From: Ptiloglossa arizonensis
Taxonomy: Eukaryota > Arthropoda > Insecta > Hymenoptera > Colletidae
NCBI RefSeq assembly: GCF_051014685.1
Contig: NW_027479413.1
Location: 62,001 to 126,000 of the forward strand
Direction of reading: 5' to 3'
DNA: 64,000 nt
The translations under genes and the position numbers were made by a program. The notes beneath the pieces are model-generated. The model saw only the letters and a list, made by a program, of their open reading frames with translations, did not search any database and was not told the DNA's origin. Each line of letters starts with the position of its first letter. Position 1 is the first letter of the stretch. Shown here one piece after another: positions 1 through 11,600 of the stretch.

Positions 1-18
1 ATCTGAAAGTAGAATCTC

Positions 19-35
19 GCCCGATTACAACGGTA
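19..35 (-). other. CENP-B-box-like motif (first instance; one per unit in most units)
   Basis: Read on the minus strand, the stretch ACCGTTGTAATCGGGC fits the mammalian CENP-B box (NTTCGNNNNANNCGGGN) at 7 of 9 constrained positions. CG, the central A and CGGG are present; the first two T's are not. It occupies unit positions 46-62 and recurs every 177 bp. Units with ATTACATTGG (for example near 1,087 and 2,325) lose the CG, and units with CGCACGATT (near 3,203) lose the last G of CGGG. Whether any protein binds it is unknown. CENP-B itself is mammalian, although related transposase-derived proteins and similar boxes have been reported elsewhere. A chance match is quite possible. Confidence 0.3.
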
Positions 36-150
36 TGTGTATTTTTGCCCTAGGCCATTCTGGTTAAGCGTTTGGAGCAGCAGAATTGCGAAAAATTTGT
101 TGTCTCCTCAACCATTTCTTAGCTTCAAACTCCCATATCTCGCGAACGGA

Positions 151-327
151 TTGACCTAACCCAAAAATTCCTATTGCATCTGAAAGTAGAAACTCGCCCG
201 ATTACAACGGTATGTGTATTTTTTCCCTCGGCCATTCTGGTTAAGCGTTTGGAGCAGCAGAATTGCGAAAAATTTTATTCCTTCACAACCATTCCTTGGC
301 TTCAAACTCCCATATCTCGCAAACGGA
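151..327 (+). repeat. Reference unit of the satellite (anatomy of one 177-bp copy)
   Basis: First complete unit, numbered 1-177 from TTGACC. Main landmarks: CTAAC at 6-10; GAAAGTAGAAACTCGCCCG at about 32-50; ATTACAACGG at 51-60; TATGTGTA followed by a T-run and CCCTAGG at 61-81, which includes the palindrome CCTAGG (76-81) in most units (CCTCGG in this one); GGTTAAGCG at 89-97; GGAGCAGCAG at 101-110; GCGAAAAATTT at 115-125; a pyrimidine-rich stretch ending CTTAG or CTTGG at about 128-149; TCAAACTCCCATATC at 152-166; and the palindrome TCGCGA at 167-172, which here reads TCGCAA. Most variation is at the base after CCCT, in the T-run after AAAAA, in the CTTAG/CTTGG choice, and in the TCGCGA core (TCGCAA, TCGAGA, TAGCGA, TCTTGA, TCACGA). 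These sites allow subfamilies to be told apart. Confidence 0.95.
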
Positions 328-1413
328 TTGACCTAACCCAAAAATTCCTATTGCATCTGAAAGTAGAAACTAGCCCGATTACAACGGTATGTGTATTCTT
401 TCCCTAGGCCATTCTGGTTAAGCGTCTGAAGCAGCAGAATCGCGAAAAATTTGATGTCTTCTCAACCATTTCTTAGCTTCAAACTCTCATATCTCGCGAA
501 CGGATTGACCTAACCCAAACATTCCTATGGCATTTGAAAGTAGAAACTCGCCCGATTACAACGGTACGTGTATTTTTCCCCTAGGCCATTCTGGTTAAAC
601 GATTGGAGAAGCAGAATTGCGAAAAATTTTTTGCCTTCTCCATCATTTCTTGGCTTCAAACTCCCATATCTCGCGAACGGATTGACCTAACCCAAAAATT
701 CCTATTGCATCTGAAAGTAGAAACTCGCCCGATTACAACGGTATGTGTATTTTTGCCCTAGGCCATTCTGTTTAAGCGTTTGGAGCAGCAGAAGTGCGAA
801 AAATTTGTTGTCTCCTCAACCATTTCTTAGCTTCAAACTCCCATATCTCGCGAACGGATTGACCTAACCCAAAAATTCCTATTGCATCTGAAAGTAGAAA
901 CTCGCCCGATTACAACGGTATGTGTATTTGTTCCCTAGGCCATTCTGCTTAAGCGTTTGGAGCAGCAGAAATGCGAAAAATTTTTTTCCTTCACAACCAT
1001 TTCTTGGCTTCAAACTCCCATATCTCGCGAACGGATTTACCTACCCCAAAAATTCCTATTGCCTCTGAAAGTAGAAACTCGCCCGATTACATTGGTATGT
1101 GTATTTAGTCCCTAGGCCATTCGGATTAAGCGTTTGGAGCAGCAGAAGTGCGAAAAATTTGTTGTCTTCTAAACCATTTCTTAGCTACAAACTCCCATAT
1201 CTCGCAACCAGATTGACCTAACCCAAAAATTCCGATGGCATCTGAAAGTAGAAACTAGCCCGATTACAGCGGTATGTGTATTTTTTCCCTAGGATATTCT
1301 GGTTAAGCGTTTGGAGCAGCAGAATTACGAAAAATTTTCTCCTTCTCAACCATTTCTTGGCTTCAAACTCCCATATCTCGAGAACGGATTGACCTAACCC
1401 AAAAATTCCTATC
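176..1413 (+). repeat. 7-unit higher-order repeat, copy 1 (1,238 bp)
   Basis: Seven units, six of 177 bp and one of 176 bp, that recur immediately at 1,414-2,651. The marker order is the same in both: a CCCTCGG unit, a GTCTGAAGCAG unit, an ACGATTGGAGAAGCAG unit, a TTGCCCTAGG unit, a GAAATGCG unit, a CTACAAAC unit, and a unit with TTTTCTCC and CTCGAG. The only difference I noticed is CGCAACCAG near 1,205 against CGCAAACAG in the second copy. The copies diverge upstream of about 176 (TATTGC against TATCGC), which sets the boundary. Confidence 0.9.
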
Positions 1414-2651
1414 GCATCTGAAAGTAGAAACTCGCCCGATTACAACGGTATGTGTATTTTTTCCCTCGGCCATTCTGGTTAAGCGTTTGGAGCAGCAGAA
1501 TTGCGAAAAATTTTATTCCTTCACAACCATTCCTTGGCTTCAAACTCCCATATCTCGCAAACGGATTGACCTAACCCAAAAATTCCTATTGCATCTGAAA
1601 GTAGAAACTAGCCCGATTACAACGGTATGTGTATTCTTTCCCTAGGCCATTCTGGTTAAGCGTCTGAAGCAGCAGAATCGCGAAAAATTTGATGTCTTCT
1701 CAACCATTTCTTAGCTTCAAACTCTCATATCTCGCGAACGGATTGACCTAACCCAAACATTCCTATGGCATTTGAAAGTAGAAACTCGCCCGATTACAAC
1801 GGTACGTGTATTTTTCCCCTAGGCCATTCTGGTTAAACGATTGGAGAAGCAGAATTGCGAAAAATTTTTTGCCTTCTCCATCATTTCTTGGCTTCAAACT
1901 CCCATATCTCGCGAACGGATTGACCTAACCCAAAAATTCCTATTGCATCTGAAAGTAGAAACTCGCCCGATTACAACGGTATGTGTATTTTTGCCCTAGG
2001 CCATTCTGTTTAAGCGTTTGGAGCAGCAGAAGTGCGAAAAATTTGTTGTCTCCTCAACCATTTCTTAGCTTCAAACTCCCATATCTCGCGAACGGATTGA
2101 CCTAACCCAAAAATTCCTATTGCATCTGAAAGTAGAAACTCGCCCGATTACAACGGTATGTGTATTTGTTCCCTAGGCCATTCTGCTTAAGCGTTTGGAG
2201 CAGCAGAAATGCGAAAAATTTTTTTCCTTCACAACCATTTCTTGGCTTCAAACTCCCATATCTCGCGAACGGATTTACCTACCCCAAAAATTCCTATTGC
2301 CTCTGAAAGTAGAAACTCGCCCGATTACATTGGTATGTGTATTTAGTCCCTAGGCCATTCGGATTAAGCGTTTGGAGCAGCAGAAGTGCGAAAAATTTGT
2401 TGTCTTCTAAACCATTTCTTAGCTACAAACTCCCATATCTCGCAAACAGATTGACCTAACCCAAAAATTCCGATGGCATCTGAAAGTAGAAACTAGCCCG
2501 ATTACAGCGGTATGTGTATTTTTTCCCTAGGATATTCTGGTTAAGCGTTTGGAGCAGCAGAATTACGAAAAATTTTCTCCTTCTCAACCATTTCTTGGCT
2601 TCAAACTCCCATATCTCGAGAACGGATTGACCTAACCCAAAAATTCCTATC
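1414..2651 (+). repeat. 7-unit higher-order repeat, copy 2 (1,238 bp)
   Basis: Second member of the 1,238-bp tandem pair. The match continues to about 2,704, where CCCTAGG replaces CCCTCGG. The pair as a whole occurs again at about 10,434-12,909 inside the larger 10,258-bp duplication, including the single CAACCAG/CAAACAG difference. The 7-unit duplication therefore predates the large one. Confidence 0.9.
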
Positions 2652-5600
2652 GCATCTGAAAGTAGAAACTCGCCCGATTACAACGGTATGTGTATTTTTT
2701 CCCTAGGCCATTCTGGTTAAGCGTTTGGAGCAGCAGAAAAGCGAAAAATTTTTTTCCTTCACAACCATTTCTTGGCTTCAAACTCCCATATCTCGCGAAC
2801 GGATTGACCTACCCCAAAAATTCCTGTTGCATCTGAAAGTAGAAACTCGCCCGATTACAACGGTACGTGTATTTTTGCCCTAGGCCATTCTGATTAAGCG
2901 TTTGGAGCAGCAGAAGTGCGAAAAATTTGTTGTCTCCTCAACCATTTTTTAGCTTCAAACTCCCATATCTCGCGAACGGATTGACCTAACCCAAAAATTC
3001 CTATCGCATCTGAAAGTAGAAACCCGCCCGATTACAACGGTATGTGTATTTTTTCCCTAGTCCATTCTGGTTAAGCGTTTGAAGCAGCAGAATTGCGAAA
3101 AATTTTTTGCCTTCTCAACCATTTCTTGGCTTCAAACTCCCATTTCTCGCAAACGGATTGACCTAACCCAAAAATTCCGATTGCATCTGAAAGTAGAAAC
3201 TCGCACGATTACAGCGGTATGCGTATTTTTTCCCTAGGCCATTCTGGTTAAGCTTTTGGAGCAGCAGAATTGCGAAAAATTTGTGGTCTTCTCAACCATT
3301 TCTTAGGTTCAAACTCTCATATCTAGCGAACGGATTGACCTAACCTAAAAATTCCTATTGCATTTGAAAGTAGAAACTCGCCCGATTACAGCGGTACGTG
3401 TATTTTTCCCCTAGGCCATTCTGGTTAAGCGATTGGAGCAGCAGAAGTGCGAAAAATTTGTTGTCTTGTCAACCATTTCTTAGCTTCAAAGTCCCATATC
3501 TCGCGAACGGATTGACCTAACCCAAAAATTCCTATTGTAATTGAATGTAGAAACTCGCCCGATTACAACGGTATGCGTATTTTTTCCCTAGGCCATTCTG
3601 GTTAAGCGTTTGGAGCAGCAGAATTGCGAAAAATTTGTTGTCTTCTCAACCATTTCTTAGGTTCAAACTCTCATATCTATCGAACGGATTGACCTAACCC
3701 AAAAATTCCTATTGCATTTGAAAGTAGAAACTCGCCCGATTACAGCGGTACGTGTATTTTTCCCCTAGGCCATTCTGGTTAAGCGATTGGAAAAGCAGAA
3801 GTGCGAAAAATTTGTTGTCTTGTCAAACATTTCTTAGCTTCAAACTCCCATATCTCGCGAATGGATTGACCTAACCCAAAAATTCCTATTGCATCTGAAA
3901 GTAGAATCTCGCCCGATTACAACGGTATGTGTATTTTTGCCCTAGGCCATTCTGGTTAAGCGTTTGGAGCAGCAGAAGTGCGAAAAATTTGTTGCCTCCT
4001 CAACCATTTCTTAGCTTCAAACTCCCATATCTCGCGAACGGATTGACCTAACCCAAAAATTCCTATTGCATCTGAAAGTAGAAACTCGCCCGATTACAAC
4101 GGTATGTGTATTTTTTCCCTCGGCCATTCTGGTTAAGCGTTTGGAGCAGCAGAATTGCGAAAAATTTTATTCCTTCACAACCATTCCTTGGCTTCAAACT
4201 CCCATATCTCGCAAACGGATTGACCTAACCCAAAAATTCCTATTGCATCTGAAAGTAGAAACTGGCCCGATTACAACGGTATGTGTATTCTTTCCCTAGG
4301 CCATTCTGGTTAAGCGTCTGAAGCAGCAGAATTGCGAAAAATATTTTGCCTTCTCAACCATTTCTTGGCTTCAAACTCCCATATCTCGCGAACGGATTGA
4401 CCTAACCCAAAAATTCCTATCGCATCTGAAAGTAGAAACTCGCCCGATTACAACGGTATGTATATTTTTTCCCTAGGCCATTCTGGTTAAGCGTTTGGAG
4501 CAGCAGAATGGCGAAAAATTTTTTTCCTTCACAACCATTTCTTGGCTTCAAACTCCCATATCTCGAGAACAGATTGACCTAACCCAAAAATTCCTATCGC
4601 ATCTGAAAGTAGAAACTCGCCCGATTACAACGGTATGTGTATTTTTGCCCTAGGCCATTCTGTTTAAGCGTTTGGAGCAGCAGAAGTGCGAAAAATTTGT
4701 TGTCTCCCCAACCATTTCTTAGCTTCAAAATCCCATATCTCGCGAACGGATTGACCTAACCCAAAAATTCCGATGGCATCTGAAAGTAGAAACTAGCCCG
4801 ATTACAGCGGTATATGCATTTTTTCCCTAGGATATTCTGGTTAAGCGTTTGGAGCAGCAGAATTGCGAAAAATTTTTTCCTTCTCAACCATTTCTTGGCT
4901 TCAAACTCCAATATCTCGCGAACGGATTGACCTAACCCAAAAATTCCTGTTGCATCTGAAAGTAGAAACTCGCCCGATTACAACGGTATGCGTATTTTTT
5001 CCCTAGGCCATTCTGGTTAAGCGTTTGGAGCAGCAGAATTGCGAAAAATTTGTTGTCCTCTCAACCATTTCTTAGCTTCAAACTGCCATATCTCGCGAAA
5101 GGATTGACCTAACCCAAAAATTCCTGTTGCATAAGAAAGTAGAAACTCACCCGATTATAACGGTATGCGTATTTTTTCCCTAGTCCATTCTCGTTAAGCG
5201 TTTGGAGCAGCAGAAGTGCGAAAGATTTGTTGTCTTGTCAAACATTTCTTAGCTTCAAACTCCCATGTCTGGCGAACGGATTGACCTAACCCAAAAATTC
5301 CTGTTGCATCACAAAGTAGAAACTCGCCCGATTACAACGGTATGTGTATTTTTTCCCTAGGCCATTCTGGTTAAGCGTTTGGAGCAGCAGAAAGGCGAAA
5401 AATTTTTTTCCTTCACAACCATTTCTTGGCTTCAAACTCCCATATCTCGCGAACGGATTGACCTACCCCAAAAATTCCTATTGCCTCTGAAAGTAGAAAC
5501 TCGCCCGATTACATTGGTATGTGTATTTAGTCCTTAGGCCATTCGGATTAAGCGTTTGGAGCAGCAGAAGTGCGAAAAATTTGTTGTCTTCTAAACCATT

Positions 5601-8600
5601 CCTTAGCTACAAACTCCCATATCTCGCAAACAGATTGACCTAACCCAAAAATTCCGATGGCATCTGAAAGTAGAAACTAGCCCGATTACAGCGGTATGTG
5701 TATTTTTTCCCTAGGATATTCTGGTTAAGCGTTTGGAGCAGCAGAATTGCGAAAAATTTTCTCCTTCTCAACCATTTCTTGGCTTCAAACTCCAATATCT
5801 CGCGAACGGATTGACCCAACCCAAAAATTCCTGTTGCATCTGAAAGTAGAAACTCGCCCGATTACAACTGTATGCGTGTTTTCTCCCTTGGCCATTCTGG
5901 TTAAGCGTTTGGAGCAGCAGAATTGCGAAAAATTTGTTCTCTTCTCAACCATTTCTTATGTTCAAACTCTCATATCTCGCGAACGGATTGACCTAACTCA
6001 AAAATTCCTATTGCATTTGAAAGTAGAAACTCGCCCGATTACAACGGTATGTGTATTTTTTCCCTAGTCCATTCTGTTTGAGCGTTTGGAGCAGCAGAAT
6101 CGCGAAAAATTTGTTGTCTTCTCAACCATTTCTTAACTTCAAACTCTCATATCTCGCGAACGGATTGACCTAACCCAAACATTCCTATGGCATTTGAAAG
6201 TAGAAACTCGCCCGATTACAACGGTACGTGTATTTTTCCCCTAGGCCATTCTGGTTAAACGATTGGAGAAGCAGAATTGCGAAAAATTTTTTGCCTTCTC
6301 AACCATTTCTTGGCTTCAAACTCCCATATCTCGCGAACGGATTGACCTAACCCAAAAATTCCTATTGCATCTGAAAGTAGAAACTCGCCCGATTACAACG
6401 GTATGTGTATTTTTGCCCTAGGCCATTCTGTTTAAGCGTTTGGAGCAGCAGAAGTGCGAAAAATTTGTTGTCTCCTCAACCATTTCTTAGCTTCAAACTC
6501 CCATATCTCGCGAACGGATTGACCTAACCCAAAAATTCCTATTGCATCTGAAAGTAGAAACTCGCCCGATTACAACGGTATGTGTATTTTTTCCCTAGGC
6601 CATTCTGGTTAAGCGTTTGGAGCAGCAGAATGGCGAAAAATTTTTTTCCTTCACAACCATTTCTTGGCTTCAAACTCCCATATCTCGCGAACGGATTGAC
6701 CTACCCCAAAAATTCCTATTGCCTCTGAAAGTAGAAACTCGCCCGATTACATTGGTATGTGTATTTAGTCCCTAGGCCATTCGGATTAAGCGTTTGGAGC
6801 AGCAGAAGTGCGAAAAATTTGTTGTCTTCTAAACCATTTCTTAGCTACAAACTCCCATATCTCGCAAACAGATTGACCTAACCCAAAAATTCCGATGGCA
6901 TCTGAAAGTAGAAACTAGCCCGATTACAGCGGTATGTGTATTTTTTCCCTAGGATATTCCGGTTAAGCGTTTGGAGCAGCAGAATTACGAAAAATTTTCT
7001 CCTTCTCAACCATTTCTTGGCTTCAAACTCCAATATCTCGCGAACGGATTGACCAAACCCAAAAATTCCTGTTGCATCTGAAAGTAGAAACTCGCCCGAT
7101 TACAACGGTATGCGTGTTGTTTCCCTTGGCCATTCTGGTTAAGCGTTTGGAGCAGCAGAATTGCGAAAGATTTGTTGTCTTCTCAACCATTTCTTAGGTT
7201 CAAACTCTCATATCTCGCGAACGGATTGACCTAACTCAAAAATTCCTATTGCATTTGAAAGTAGAAACTCGCCCGATTACAACGGTATGTGTATTTAGTC
7301 CCTAGGCCATTCGGATTAAGCGTTTGGAGCAGCAGAAGTGCGAAAAATTTGTTGTCTTCTAAACCATTTCTTAGCTACAAACTCCCATATCTCGCAAACG
7401 GATTGACCTAACCCAAAAATACCGATGGCATCTGAAAGTAGAAACTAGCCCGATTACAGCGGTATGTGTATTTTTTCCCTAGGATATTCTGGTTAAGCGT
7501 TTGGAGCAGCAGCATTGCGAAAAATTTTTTCCTTCTCAACCATTTCTTGGATTCAAACTCCAATATCTCGCGAACGGATTGACCTAACCCAAAAATTCCT
7601 ATTGCATCTGAAAGTAGAAACTCGCCCGATTACAACGGTATGTGTATTTTTGCCCCAGGCCATTCTGTTTAAGCGTTTGGAGCAACAGAAGTGCGAAAAA
7701 TTTGTTGTCTCCTCAACCATTTCTTAGCTTCAAACTCCCATATCTCGCGAACGGATTGACCTACCCCAAAAATTCCTATTGCCTCTGAAAGTAGAAACTC
7801 GCCCGATTACATTGGTATGTGTATTTAGTCCCTAGGCCATTCGGATTAAGCGTTTGGAGCAGCAGAATTGCGAAAAATTTGTTGTCTTCTAAACCATTTC
7901 TTAGCTACAAACTCGCATATCTCGCAAACAGATTGACCTAACCCAAAAATTCCGATGGCATCTGAAAGTAGAAACTAGCCCGATTACAGCGGTATGTGTG
8001 TTTTTTCTCTAGGATATTCTGGTTAAGCGTTTGGAGCAGCAGAATTACGAAAAATTTTCTCCTTCTCAACCATTTCTTGGCTTCAAACTCCAATATCTCG
8101 CGAACGGATTGACCTAACCCAAAAATTCCTGTTGCATCTGAAAGTAGAAACTCGCCCGATTACAACGGTATGCGTGTTTTTTCCCTTGGCCATTCTGGTT
8201 AAGCGTTTGGAGCAGCAGAATTGCGAAAAATTTGTTGTCTTCTCAACCATTTCTTAGGTTCAAACTCTCATATCTCGCGAACGGATTGACCTAACTCAAA
8301 AATTCCTATTGCATTTGAAAGTAGAAGCTCGCCCGATTACAACGGTATGTGTATTTTGTCCCTAGGCCATTCTGGTTAAGCGTTTGAAGCAGCAGAATTG
8401 CGAAAAATTTTTTGCCTTCTCAACCATTTCTTGGCTTCAAACTCCCATATCTCGCGAACGGATTGACCTAACCCAAAAATTCCTATTGCATCTGAAAGTA
8501 GAAACTCGCCCGATTACAACGGTATGTGTATTTTTGCACTAGGCCATTCTGTTTAAGCGTTTGGAGCAGCAGAAGTGCGAAAAATTTGTTGTCTCCTCAA

Positions 8601-11600
8601 CCATTTCTTAGCTTCAAACTCCCATATCTCGCGAACGGATTGACCTACCCCAAAAATTCCTATTGCCTCTGAAAGTAGAAACTCGCCCGATTACATTGGT
8701 ATGTGTATTTAGTCCTTAGGCCATTCGGATTAAGCGTTTGGAGCAGCAGAAGTGCGAAAAATTTGTTGTCTTCTAAACCATTTCTTAGCTTCAAACTCCC
8801 ATATGTCGCAAACAGATTGACCTAACCCAAAAATTCCGATGGCATCTGAAAATAGAAACTAGCCCGATTACAGCGGTATGTGTATTTTTTCCCTAGGATA
8901 TTCTGGTTAAGCGTTTGGAGCAGCAGAATTACGAAAAATTTTCTCCTTCTCAACCATTTCTTGGCTTCAAACTCCCATATCTCGAGAACGGATTGACCTA
9001 ACCCAAAAATTCCTATCGCATCTGAAAGTAGAAACTCGCCTGATTACAACGGTATGTGTATTTTTTCCCTAGGCCATTCTGGTTAAGCGTTTGGAGCAGC
9101 AGAAAAGCGAAAAATTTTTTTCCTTCACAACCATTTCTTGGCTTCAAACTCCCATATCTCGCGAACGGATTGACCTACCCCAAAAATTCCTGTTGCATCT
9201 GAAAGTAGAAACTCGCCCGATTACAACGGTATGTGTATCTTTGCCCTAGGCCATTCTGTTTAAGCGTTTGGAGCAGCAGAAGTGCGAAAAATTTGTTGTC
9301 TCCTCAACCATTTTTTAGCTTCAAACTCCCATATCTCGCGAACGGATTGACCTAACCCAAAAATTCCTATCGCATCTGAAAGTAGAAACCCGCCCGATTA
9401 CAACGGTATGTGTATTTTTTCCCTAGTCCATTCTGGTTAAGCGTTTGAAGCAGCAGAATTTCGAAAAATTTTTTGCCTTCTCAACCATTTCTTGGCTTCA
9501 AACTCCCATTTCTCGCAAACGGATTGACCTAACCCAAAAATTCCGATTGCATCTGAAAGTAGAAACTCGCACGATTACAGCGGTATGCGTATTTTTTCCC
9601 TAGGCCATTCTGGTTAAGCTTTTGGAGCAGCAGAATTGCGAAAAATTTGTGGTCTTCTCAACCATTTCTTAGGTTCAAACTCTCATATCTAGCGAACGGA
9701 TTGACCTAACCCAAAAATTCCTATTGCATTTGAAAGTAGAAACTCGCCCGATTACAGCGGTACGTGTATTTTTCCCCTAGGCCATTCTGGTTAAGCGATT
9801 GGAGCAGCAGAAGTGCGAAAAATTTGTTGTCTTGTCAACCATTTCTTAGCTTCAAAGTCCCATATCTCGCGAACGGATTGACCTAACCCAAAAATTCCTA
9901 TTGTAATTGAATGTAGAAACTCGCCCGATTACAAGGGTATGCGTATTTTTTCCCTAGGCCATTCTGGTTAAGCGTTTGGAGCAGCAGAATTGCGAAAAAT
10001 TTGTTGTCTTCTCAACCATTTCTTAGGTTCAAACTCTCATATCTAGCGAACGGATTGACCTAACCCAAAAATTCCTATTGCATTTGAAAGTAGAAACTCG
10101 CCCGATTACAGCGGTACGTGTATTTTTCCCCTAGGCCATTCTGGTTAAGCGATTGGAGCAGCAGAAGTGCGAAAAATTTGTTGTCTTGTCAAACATTTCT
10201 TAGCTTCAAACTCCCATATCTCGCGAATGGATTGACCTAACCCAAAAATTCCTATTGCATCTGAAAGTAGAATCTCGCCCGATTACAACGGTATGTGTAT
10301 TTTTGCCCTAGGCCATTCTGGTTAAGCGTTTGGAGCAGCAGAATTGCGAAAAATTTGTTGTCTCCTCAACCATTTCTTAGCTTCAAACTCCCATATCTCG
10401 CGAACGGATTGACCTAACCCAAAAATTCCTATTGCATCTGAAAGTAGAAACTCGCCCGATTACAACGGTATGTGTATTTTTTCCCTCGGCCATTCTGGTT
10501 AAGCGTTTGGAGCAGCAGAATTGCGAAAAATTTTATTCCTTCACAACCATTCCTTGGCTTCAAACTCCCATATCTCGCAAACGGATTGACCTAACCCAAA
10601 AATTCCTATTGCATCTGAAAGTAGAAACTAGCCCGATTACAACGGTATGTGTATTCTTTCCCTAGGCCATTCTGGTTAAGCGTCTGAAGCAGCAGAATCG
10701 CGAAAAATTTGATGTCTTCTCAACCATTTCTTAGCTTCAAACTCTCATATCTCGCGAACGGATTGACCTAACCCAAACATTCCTATGGCATTTGAAAGTA
10801 GAAACTCGCCCGATTACAACGGTACGTGTATTTTTCCCCTAGGCCATTCTGGTTAAACGATTGGAGAAGCAGAATTGCGAAAAATTTTTTGCCTTCTCCA
10901 TCATTTCTTGGCTTCAAACTCCCATATCTCGCGAACGGATTGACCTAACCCAAAAATTCCTATTGCATCTGAAAGTAGAAACTCGCCCGATTACAACGGT
11001 ATGTGTATTTTTGCCCTAGGCCATTCTGTTTAAGCGTTTGGAGCAGCAGAAGTGCGAAAAATTTGTTGTCTCCTCAACCATTTCTTAGCTTCAAACTCCC
11101 ATATCTCGCGAACGGATTGACCTAACCCAAAAATTCCTATTGCATCTGAAAGTAGAAACTCGCCCGATTACAACGGTATGTGTATTTGTTCCCTAGGCCA
11201 TTCTGCTTAAGCGTTTGGAGCAGCAGAAATGCGAAAAATTTTTTTCCTTCACAACCATTTCTTGGCTTCAAACTCCCATATCTCGCGAACGGATTTACCT
11301 ACCCCAAAAATTCCTATTGCCTCTGAAAGTAGAAACTCGCCCGATTACATTGGTATGTGTATTTAGTCCCTAGGCCATTCGGATTAAGCGTTTGGAGCAG
11401 CAGAAGTGCGAAAAATTTGTTGTCTTCTAAACCATTTCTTAGCTACAAACTCCCATATCTCGCAACCAGATTGACCTAACCCAAAAATTCCGATGGCATC
11501 TGAAAGTAGAAACTAGCCCGATTACAGCGGTATGTGTATTTTTTCCCTAGGATATTCTGGTTAAGCGTTTGGAGCAGCAGAATTACGAAAAATTTTCTCC

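Larger units (their letters stand above)
1..10258 (+). repeat. 58-unit block, copy 1 (10,258 bp)
   Basis: Fifty-eight units, eight of them 176 bp (58 x 177 - 8 = 10,258), after which the sequence starts again. The base at 1 corresponds to 10,259, and the irregular marker order is reproduced in full. This copy also holds internal echoes. Positions 1-418 resemble 3,893-4,310 (offset 3,892, 22 units), with ACTAGCCC in one and ACTGGCCC in the other. Positions 2,627 to about 3,890 resemble 8,993 to about 10,256 (offset 6,366, 36 units). The block itself was thus built from earlier, smaller duplications. Confidence 0.9.

Noticed and set aside
151..170. Telomere-like CCTAACCC in each unit
   Set aside because: It occurs only once per unit and never in tandem, so it is not a telomeric or interstitial telomeric tract.
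5747..6067. Open frames of 65-136 codons on both strands (for example 5,747-6,067, 48,519-48,854 and 58,233-58,643)
   Set aside because: All lie within the satellite, translate the repeat in a 59-residue period, and open or close according to two polymorphic TAG sites or, at 58 kb, to indels. Frames are present on both strands, with no codon bias, promoter or conserved domain that I can recognise.
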